Shown here: in pieces, positions 1-8,037 of the stretch
How the letters are laid out: each line of letters starts with the position of its first letter
Position numbering within the stretch: the first letter of the stretch is position 1
NCBI RefSeq assembly: GCF_031453975.1
Contig: NZ_JAVDPW010000016.1
Location: 73,790 to 137,789, forward strand
Reading direction: 5' to 3'
Source of the DNA: Inquilinus ginsengisoli_A
GTDB lineage: Bacteria; Pseudomonadota; Alphaproteobacteria; DSM-16000; Inquilinaceae
Length of the DNA: 64,000 nt
Made by a program: the position numbers and the translations under genes
The notes under the pieces: generated by a model
Seen by the model: the letters and a program-made list of their open reading frames with translations, nothing else
Told to the model about the DNA's origin: nothing
Databases searched by the model: none

Positions 1-226
1 CCAGCTCCCGCGCGTCCTCCGCCGACAGGCCGGCGACGGCCAGGCCGCGGTCGGACCGGCGCACCACCAGCCCTTCGGCCAGCAGCCGGTCCAGCGCCTG
101 GCGCACCGGCTGGCGGCTGACGCCGAACCGGGTCGCCAGGATTTCCTGCCGCAGCACCGTGTCCGGCGGCAGGGCCCGGGTTTCGATGTCGTGCCGCAAC
201 ATGTCGACGATCAGGTTTGGATCCAT
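1..226 (-). CDS. GntR-family transcriptional regulator, N-terminal part (truncated by window edge)
   Basis: The reverse strand reads MDPNLIVDMLRHDIETRALP and continues into a winged helix-turn-helix typical of GntR proteins. The recognition-helix region VSRQPVRQALDRL is at about residues 38-50, followed by the wing LAEGLVVRRSDRG. About 75 residues are visible and the ligand-binding domain lies outside the window, so the subfamily (FCD or UTRA) cannot be decided; the HTH style is most like FadR/FCD. It is divergent from the cardiolipin synthase gene. Its ATG sits at the centre of a perfect 22-bp palindrome, which suggests autorepression. Family assignment is firm; the effector is unknown. Confidence 0.8.
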   Translation of the reverse strand, partial: MDPNLIVDMLRHDIETRALPPDTVLRQEILATRFGVSRQPVRQALDRLLAEGLVVRRSDRGLAVAGLSAEDAREL

Positions 227-236
227 GGATCCAAAC
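215..236. promoter_or_regulatory. 22-bp perfect palindrome over the GntR start codon (putative autoregulatory operator)
   Basis: The arm GTTTGGATCCA is followed directly by its exact complement, so the whole 22 bp is self-complementary. The core holds two overlapping TGGATCCA octamers sharing one base (218-225 and 225-232). The ATG of the GntR gene (226-224 on the minus strand) is at the centre. GntR-family operators are short palindromes of this kind; binding by this particular protein is inferred from position only. Confidence 0.5.
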
Positions 237-340
237 TATCGGTGCGAGCGGAGACCGTCAAGCGGGCGTTCGTCGCAGCCCCTTGCCCGGCGCCGCCGAT
301 ACTGGGAGGGATAGGGCGAACCGGAGGACCTTGAGCGGCG

Positions 341-1792
341 ATGAATGCCTTTTGGACGACCTACTGGCCGCACATCACCCTGGCGCTGAGCATCGTGGTC
401 GGCGTCGGCGCCGCGATCCATGCGGCGATGACCAAGGAGGATGTGCGCGCCGCCACCGGCTGGGTCGGCGTCATCCTGCTCAGCCCGATCCTCGGCGCCT
501 TCATCTATCTGGTGATCGGCATCAACCGGGTGCGCCGCGCCGCGATCGTGCGCCGCCGGCGCCGGGCCGGCGCCGAGGCGGGCGGCCGCGGGCCGGATGC
601 GCAGGCCGCGGATGTCGTCCCGGCCTCCGCCCCGCAATTCGCGTCGCTGCAGCGGGTCGGCGACCGGATCTCGCCCTTCGTGGTGACGCCGGGCAACGAC
701 CTGGTGCTGCTCCACGGGGGCGACGAGACCTATCCGGCGATGCTGGCGGCGATCCGCGGCGCGCAATCCTCGATCGCGCTGCAGAGCTACATCTTCGACA
801 ACGACCCGGTCGGGCGCGAGATCGCCGAGGCGCTGATCGAGGCGCGCGGCCGCGGGGTCGAGGTGCGGGTGCTGATCGACGCCATCGGCGCGCGCTATTC
901 GCGGCCGCCCATCATCCCGCTGCTGCGGGGCGGCGGCGTGACCACGGCGCGGTTCATGAGCAACATCATCGGGCTGAAGCTGCCCTATGCCAATCTGCGC
1001 AGCCACCGCAAGCTGCTGATCGTCGATGGCGAGACCGCCTTCACCGGCGGCATGAACATCCGGGCCGCGTTCACCACCGCCCATGCCGACGGCGAGCCGG
1101 CCCGCGACACCCATGCCCGCATCCGGGGGCCGCTGCTGCAGGCGCTGCACGCCGCCTTCGTCCAGGACTGGCGCTTCACCACCGGCGAGCGGCTGTCGGG
1201 CCGGGCCTGGCAGGTGCCGGCGCCGCCGGAAGGGTCGCCCGCATCGGTGCTGGCCCGCGCCATCCTGTCGGGCCCGGACCACGACCTCGGTTCCAACCAC
1301 AGCCTGGTGATGGGGGCGATCGCGGTGGCGCAGGAGTCGATCCGGATCTGCTCGCCCTATTTCCTGCCCGACCAGATCCTGGTCGGCGCGCTGGCCGTCG
1401 CGGCACGGCGCGGCATCGCGGTCGACATCGTCATCCCCGACGCCAACAACCTCACCCTGGTCGACTACGCGATGACGGCGCAGCTCGACCAGCTGCTGGC
1501 GCCAGGCTGCCGCATCTGGCGGGCGACCGGCCCGTTCGACCATTCCAAGCTGATGGCGGTGGACGGCGCCTGGGCCCTGATCGGGTCCTCGAACCTCGAT
1601 CCGCGCAGCCTGCGCCTGAACTTCGAGCTGGATGTCGAGATCTACGACCGCGGCATTGCCGGCGAGATCGACGCCGGCATCCGCCGCCGCATCGCCTCGG
1701 CCCGGGCCGAGACCCTGGCGACGCTGCGGGCCCGGCCGCTGCTGAAGCGGATCCGCAACCGCGCGGTCTGGCTGGCCTCGCCGTACCTCTAG
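341..1792 (+). CDS. cls: Cardiolipin synthase (phospholipase D superfamily)
   Basis: A 483-residue protein that should condense two phosphatidylglycerols (or PG with another phospholipid) into cardiolipin at the inner membrane. The N-terminus has two membrane segments (about residues 5-27 and 38-60) joined by a short loop, as in ClsA-type enzymes. Two HKD motifs are visible: HRKLLIVD beginning at His222 and HSKLMAVD beginning at His401, each followed by the usual Gly-rich/Asn segment (TGGMN and GSSNLDPRS). Length matches the family (about 480). It is divergent from the GntR gene and followed after 70 bp by UPF0314. Which phospholipids it uses cannot be told from sequence. Confidence 0.93.
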   Translation: MNAFWTTYWPHITLALSIVVGVGAAIHAAMTKEDVRAATGWVGVILLSPILGAFIYLVIGINRVRRAAIVRRRRRAGAEAGGRGPDAQAADVVPASAPQFASLQRVGDRISPFVVTPGNDLVLLHGGDETYPAMLAAIRGAQSSIALQSYIFDNDPVGREIAEALIEARGRGVEVRVLIDAIGARYSRPPIIPLLRGGGVTTARFMSNIIGLKLPYANLRSHRKLLIVDGETAFTGGMNIRAAFTTAHADGEPARDTHARIRGPLLQALHAAFVQDWRFTTGERLSGRAWQVPAPPEGSPASVLARAILSGPDHDLGSNHSLVMGAIAVAQESIRICSPYFLPDQILVGALAVAARRGIAVDIVIPDANNLTLVDYAMTAQLDQLLAPGCRIWRATGPFDHSKLMAVDGAWALIGSSNLDPRSLRLNFELDVEIYDRGIAGEIDAGIRRRIASARAETLATLRARPLLKRIRNRAVWLASPYL

Positions 1793-1895
1793 GACGCTGC
1801 CATGCCCTCCGGGGTGGTTCGATTCGTCCATTGCGAATGGTTCGCAGCCATTCGGACGTGCTATGTCTGTTCCATCCTGGGGGGAGTCTCGAAGC

Positions 1896-2471
1896 GTGAC
1901 CTGGTTCGACCGGCTGCCGCGGCGTGCCTACCTGCTGATCGGCCTCGGCCTGATCGCGGCGACGGCGGCCATCCTGCTGGCCATGGGCCGGGTGCCGATC
2001 TGCACCTGCGGCACGGTCAAGCTGTGGACGTCGGACGTGCTCAGCTCCGACAACTCACAGCACATCGCCGACTGGTACACGCCGTCGCACATCATCCACG
2101 GCTTCCTGTTCTTCGGCCTGCTGTGGCTGGTGGCCCGGCGCCTGCCGGTGAAGGCCCGGGCGATCATCGCCATCCTGGTCGAATGCGCCTGGGAGATCGC
2201 CGAGAACAGCCCTGTCATCATCGACCGCTACCGCGAGGCGACGATCGCGCTGGGCTACACCGGCGACAGCGTGATCAACTCGGTCTCCGACATCTCCTTC
2301 ATGCTGCTCGGTTTCTTCTTCGCCTCGCGGGCGCCGCTGTGGCTGACCGTGGCGATCGCCATCTTCTTCGAACTGTTCACCGGCTGGCTGATCCGCGACA
2401 ACCTGGCCCTGAACATCCTGATGCTGGTCCACCCGCTCGACTCGGTCCGGGCGTGGCAGGGCGGCGCCTGA
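1896..2471 (+). CDS. UPF0314 (DUF2585) membrane protein
   Basis: About 191 residues with four or five hydrophobic segments and the conserved polar stretches of UPF0314: GRVPICTCG near the N-terminus, an LWTSDVLSSDNSQHIADWYTPSH block, and ECAWEIAENSP. The family is almost confined to alphaproteobacteria and has no established function. I prefer the GTG at 1896 because a GGGGGGAG ribosome-binding site lies about 10 nt upstream; an in-frame ATG at 1863 would add 11 residues but lacks such a site. The next gene, an ABC exporter, starts 21 bp downstream, so the two may be co-transcribed. Confidence 0.85.
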   Translation: MTWFDRLPRRAYLLIGLGLIAATAAILLAMGRVPICTCGTVKLWTSDVLSSDNSQHIADWYTPSHIIHGFLFFGLLWLVARRLPVKARAIIAILVECAWEIAENSPVIIDRYREATIALGYTGDSVINSVSDISFMLLGFFFASRAPLWLTVAIAIFFELFTGWLIRDNLALNILMLVHPLDSVRAWQGGA

Positions 2472-2492
2472 TTTTGCCGATAAGATGATCCG

Positions 2493-4211
<1,719 letters not shown>

Positions 4212-4230
4212 CCGGTCGTTCGGTCAATCG

Positions 4231-5127
4231 TCAGCCGGCCCAGCCCTTCACCGTCAGCATGGCATCGGCGAAAGCCGCGGGCGCCTCCTGCGGCAGGTTG
4301 TGGCCGATGCCTGGGGTGACCACCCGGTGCTCGTGCCGGCCGGTGAAGTGCGGGGCGTGCCCGGCGGTGCCGCCGATCGCCATCACCCCGTCGGCGTCGC
4401 CGTCCAAGGTCAGCGCCGGCACCGTGATCGGCGGCTGCGCCGCCAGCCGGCGCTCGACCGCCGCCACCGCAGGATCGCCGTCGACCAGGGCGTAGCGGTG
4501 GCGGTAGGAGTGGATCACCACCGCGACGAAATCGGGGTTGTCGAAGGCCCCGGCGCTGCGGTCGTAGGTGGCGTCGTCGAAGCGCCATTCCGGCGACCAC
4601 AGCCGCCACAGCAGGCGGCACAGGTCGCGCCGGTTGCGCTCCAGCCCCAGCCGCCCACGCTCGCCATGGAAATAGTACTGGTACCAGTAGCGCAGCTCGG
4701 CCTCGGGGGACGCAGGCTCGCCCGACTTGGCGATGTTCTGGATGTTGTAGCCGTTGACCGAGACCAGGCCGCGCGCCCGTTCCGGCCACAGCGCCGCGAC
4801 GATGCAGGCGGCCCGCCCGCCCCAGTCATAGCCGCCCAGCACCGCCGCTTCGATCTCCAGCGCATCCAGCAGCATCAGCAGATCATGGCCCAGCGCCGCC
4901 TGCTCGCCCGACCGCGGCGTGTCGGCCGACCGGAACCGGGTCGGGCCGTAGCCGCGCAGATAGGGCACGATCACCCGGGCGCCCTGGGCGGCGAGGCTCG
5001 GCGCCACCGCGTCGTAGCTGCGGATGTCGTAGGGGAAGCCGTGCAGCAGCACCGCCGGCCAGCCGGCCGGGTCGCCGGTCTCCTCATAGGCGACGGTCAG
5101 CACTCCGGCATCGATCTGCTTCAGCAT
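4231..5127 (-). CDS. Alpha/beta hydrolase, epoxide hydrolase/haloalkane dehalogenase type
   Basis: About 298 residues with an alpha/beta-hydrolase fold. HGFP (29-32) forms the oxyanion region. The nucleophile elbow is GGYDWGG with Asp101 in place of serine, which is typical of epoxide hydrolases and haloalkane dehalogenases rather than esterases. The C-terminal GIGHNLPQEAP supplies the His. The ATG at 5127 is chosen because AGGAG lies 7 nt upstream; an upstream ATG at 5154 would add nine residues without a site. It is convergent with the ABC exporter (19 bp gap). Substrate unknown. Confidence 0.82.
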   Translation of the reverse strand: MLKQIDAGVLTVAYEETGDPAGWPAVLLHGFPYDIRSYDAVAPSLAAQGARVIVPYLRGYGPTRFRSADTPRSGEQAALGHDLLMLLDALEIEAAVLGGYDWGGRAACIVAALWPERARGLVSVNGYNIQNIAKSGEPASPEAELRYWYQYYFHGERGRLGLERNRRDLCRLLWRLWSPEWRFDDATYDRSAGAFDNPDFVAVVIHSYRHRYALVDGDPAVAAVERRLAAQPPITVPALTLDGDADGVMAIGGTAGHAPHFTGRHEHRVVTPGIGHNLPQEAPAAFADAMLTVKGWAG

Positions 5128-5170
5128 GGCGGGACTCCTGAACCAACGCGGCATTGGAACACAGACTAGG

Positions 5171-5962
5171 TCACCCCGGCAGTCGGACCACCCCGCGCAT
5201 GAAGGTCACGGCCTGGCCGGACAGCAGCACGCGGTCGCCTTGCAGCCGACAGCCCAGCCGGCCGCCGCGGCGCGAGCACTGCACCGCGCTCAGCACCGTC
5301 CGCCCCAGCTTGGCCGCCCAATACGGCACCAGCGTCGCATGGATCGACCCGGTCACCGGGTCCTCCGGGATGCCGTAGCTCGGCGCGAAATAGCGCGAGG
5401 CGATGTCGGCGCTGGCGCCGCGGCCGGTGACGACAAGGCCGAGCGGGTGCAGCCCGGCGATGCGCAGCAGGTCGGGCACCACCGCCCGCACCGCCGCCTC
5501 GTCCGGCAGCTCGACGAACAGGTTCTCGAAGTTGCGGAACACCGCCTGCACCTGGCCACCGAACAGCTCCGCCACCAGCGATGGCGGCGGGTCGGCCGGC
5601 TCGGGCGGCAGGGCCGGGATGTCGAGCACATAGCGGTCATCCGTCCGGGTCACCGCCAGCCGGCCGACCCGGGTGTGGAACGCCAGCTCTCCGGCCTCGC
5701 CCAGCTCGGCGGCCAGCACATGGGCGGTGGCCAGGGTGGCGTGGCCGCAGAAATCGACCTCGTGCACCGGGGTGAACCAGCGCAGGTCCCAGCCGGCCGC
5801 GGCGCGCCGGGCGAAGGCGGTCTCGGCCAGGTTGTTCTCCTCGGCGATCGCCTGCAGCACCGCATCCGGCAGCCAGTCGTCCAGGACCAGCACCGCCGCA
5901 GGGTTGCCGCCGAACACCCGGTCGGCGAAGGCATCGACCTGGTGCATCGTCAGCTCGCGCAT
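5171..5962 (-). CDS. PhzF-family isomerase/epimerase-like protein
   Basis: 263 residues, matching the PhzF family (diaminopimelate-epimerase fold). The N-terminal HQVDAFADRVFGGNPAAV and NLAETAF, with Glu47 as the likely catalytic acid/base, are diagnostic, as are the CGHATLATAHVL and GIPEDPVTGSIHATL segments. PhzF proteins catalyse proton shifts on small acids, but most family members have unknown substrates and no phenazine genes are present. A second ATG at 5947 (MHQVDAF) is an equally likely start. Its stop is 43 bp beyond the start of the minus-strand hydrolase, so the two may be one transcript. Confidence 0.87.
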   Translation of the reverse strand: MRELTMHQVDAFADRVFGGNPAAVLVLDDWLPDAVLQAIAEENNLAETAFARRAAAGWDLRWFTPVHEVDFCGHATLATAHVLAAELGEAGELAFHTRVGRLAVTRTDDRYVLDIPALPPEPADPPPSLVAELFGGQVQAVFRNFENLFVELPDEAAVRAVVPDLLRIAGLHPLGLVVTGRGASADIASRYFAPSYGIPEDPVTGSIHATLVPYWAAKLGRTVLSAVQCSRRGGRLGCRLQGDRVLLSGQAVTFMRGVVRLPG

Positions 5963-6114
5963 CGCCCCTCCATCCCCGCCTCCTGCCCGGCCCGGCCGAA
6001 TTCGCCGTGAAGTGACCTCGGTAACACGCGGATCGGCCCGGGGTGCGGCACCTTTGTCGTGATTTCACCAGGAGGCCGGCCGCCCGGCCAGCCTCGATAG
6101 AGGGAGCGATTATC

Positions 6115-7827
6115 ATGGCCGTCATCAATGGCGACAATGGCAACAATATTCTCACCGGTACGGACGACGCCGACACCATCAACGGCTTCGGCGGCAACGA
6201 CGTGGTCGAAGGCGAGAAGGGCGACGACATCGCCAACCTCGGCGACGGCAATGACAGCTTCGGCTGGGATCCGGGCGACGGCAGCGACTTCGTCGACGGC
6301 GGCAACGGCACCGACACGCTCGACTTCGACGGCGCCAATGCCGACGAGAGCATCCTGATCTTCGGCAATGCCGGGCAGGCGACCTTCTTCCGCGACATCG
6401 CCGCGGTGACCATGACCCTGGACAATGTCGAGCGCATCGATTTCGCCGCGCTCGGCGGGTCGGATTCGATCACGGTCAACAGCCTCGCCGGCACCGACGT
6501 CAAGCTGGTGGCGATCGACCTGGCCGGGACGCCCGGCGGCACCGTCGGCGACGGCGTGGAGGATTCGGTGATCGTCAACGGCGCTGCTGCCGCCGCCAGC
6601 GATGTGATCACGCTTTCGCTGTCGGGCACCGGCGCGGCCACGACCGTGCAGGTGAACGGCCTGGCGGCGCAGACGACGATCGGCCATTTCGATGCGGACG
6701 ACCAGCTCTCGGTCAACGGGCTCGGCGGCAACGACCGGCTCGACGCGCGGGCACTGCCGGTGTCCATGACCCTCGTGCTCGACGGCGGCGAGGGCAACGA
6801 CACCCTGATCGGTAGCGCCGGGGCGGACGTCCTGATCGGCGGTAACGGCAACGACGTCGTCGTCGGCGCCAAGGGTGACGACACCGCCTTCCTCGGCGCC
6901 GGGAACGACACCTTCTTCTGGGCGCCGGGCGACGGCAGCGACACGGTCGAAGGCGGGGCCGGCACCGATGATCTGAGTTTCCTCGGGGCGAATGCCGCCG
7001 AGACCATCGACATCTCGGCCGACCACAATCGGGCGACGTTCTTCCGCGACATCGCCGCGGTCAACATGGATCTGAACGACGTCGAACGCATCCAGTTCAG
7101 GGCGCTCGGCGGCACCGATCACGTCAACGTCCACGACCTGACCGGGACCGATCTCATCCGGGTCGGGATCGATCTGTCCGGCGCGGCGGATCCGGCGACC
7201 GGCGACGGCGCGGCCGACACGGTGGATGTGGACGGTACGGCCGGGGCCGACCGCGTCGCCGTCGTGTCCTCGGCGGTCACCGTCGGCATCGCCGGCCTCA
7301 AAGCCGTGGTCGCGATCACGCATTCCGAGACGATCGACCACCTGACGGTCGACGCCGGCGCCGGCAATGACACGATCAACGCCGCGGGCCTGGGTGCCGG
7401 CCAGCTTGGCCTGACCCTGGCCGGCGGGTCCGGCGACGACGCGCTGGTGGGCGGCGCCGGGGCCGACATCCTGCACGGCGATGCCGGGCGGGACTTCCTC
7501 GCGGGCGGCGCCGGGGCCGACCGCTTCGTGTTCGCCGCGGGCGACACCGGCCTGGGCGGCTCGGGCGACCGGATCAACGACTTCAGCCATGCCCAAGGCG
7601 ACAAGATCGACCTCTCGGCGATCGATGCCAACACCGCGGTGGCCGGCGACCAGGCCTTCACCTTCATCGGCGCCGGCGCCTTCACCGGCGTGGCCGGCCA
7701 GTTGCAGGCCGTCAGCGGAGGCGGCCTGACCGCGGTCAACGGCGACGTGAACGGCGACGGCGTCGTCGACTTCACCGTCGTCCTGACCGGCGCGGTCGTC
7801 TTGACCGCGGGCGACTTCGTCCTCTGA
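6115..7827 (+). CDS. RTX-like calcium-binding repeat protein with two long modules
   Basis: 570 residues, acidic, no N-terminal signal peptide. Glycine-aspartate nonapeptides (GGNGNDVVVG, GGSGDDALVGGAGADILHG) are interspersed with two copies of a longer module containing FFRDIAAV, NDVERI and a GTD-rich segment (starting near 6250 and 6900). The C-terminus resembles the serralysin/RTX C-terminal secretion region (GADRFVFAAGDTG, then a DVNGDGVVDFTV end). Such proteins are normally exported by a type I system, but no T1SS genes occur here. The ATG at 6115 has AGGGAG 9 nt upstream. The next gene is a longer paralogue with a nearly identical C-terminus. Function (adhesion, matrix, S-layer) is open. 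Confidence 0.8.
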   Translation: MAVINGDNGNNILTGTDDADTINGFGGNDVVEGEKGDDIANLGDGNDSFGWDPGDGSDFVDGGNGTDTLDFDGANADESILIFGNAGQATFFRDIAAVTMTLDNVERIDFAALGGSDSITVNSLAGTDVKLVAIDLAGTPGGTVGDGVEDSVIVNGAAAAASDVITLSLSGTGAATTVQVNGLAAQTTIGHFDADDQLSVNGLGGNDRLDARALPVSMTLVLDGGEGNDTLIGSAGADVLIGGNGNDVVVGAKGDDTAFLGAGNDTFFWAPGDGSDTVEGGAGTDDLSFLGANAAETIDISADHNRATFFRDIAAVNMDLNDVERIQFRALGGTDHVNVHDLTGTDLIRVGIDLSGAADPATGDGAADTVDVDGTAGADRVAVVSSAVTVGIAGLKAVVAITHSETIDHLTVDAGAGNDTINAAGLGAGQLGLTLAGGSGDDALVGGAGADILHGDAGRDFLAGGAGADRFVFAAGDTGLGGSGDRINDFSHAQGDKIDLSAIDANTAVAGDQAFTFIGAGAFTGVAGQLQAVSGGGLTAVNGDVNGDGVVDFTVVLTGAVVLTAGDFVL

Positions 7828-7839
7828 CCCGGTAAGGGG

Positions 7840-7871
7840 GCGGCCGCCCGGGCCAACATCCGGGCGGCCGC
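7840..7871 (+). terminator. Hairpin downstream of first RTX gene
   Basis: The arm GCGGCCGCCCGG (7840-7851) pairs perfectly with CCGGGCGGCCGC (7860-7871) around an 8-nt loop, starting 13 bp after the stop codon. There is no T-tract after it, as is common in GC-rich genomes, so intrinsic termination is plausible rather than certain. The next 165 bp before the second RTX gene contain an AT-rich patch with TATATT at 7894-7899 that could belong to its promoter. Confidence 0.5.
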
Positions 7872-8037
7872 TGCGTTCGCCTCGAATTTAGGCTATATTG
7901 CAACGATCGCCGGTCGGCCGCAGTGGCAGCCGGCGCTCCGATATTGGCGACGTGATTTTCCTGCGGCGCGGCATCGTCCCGCCATTCTGATTGAGAGGAG
8001 GGGCCCTCGGCCCTTCTCGGAAGGGGATTTCAGGATC

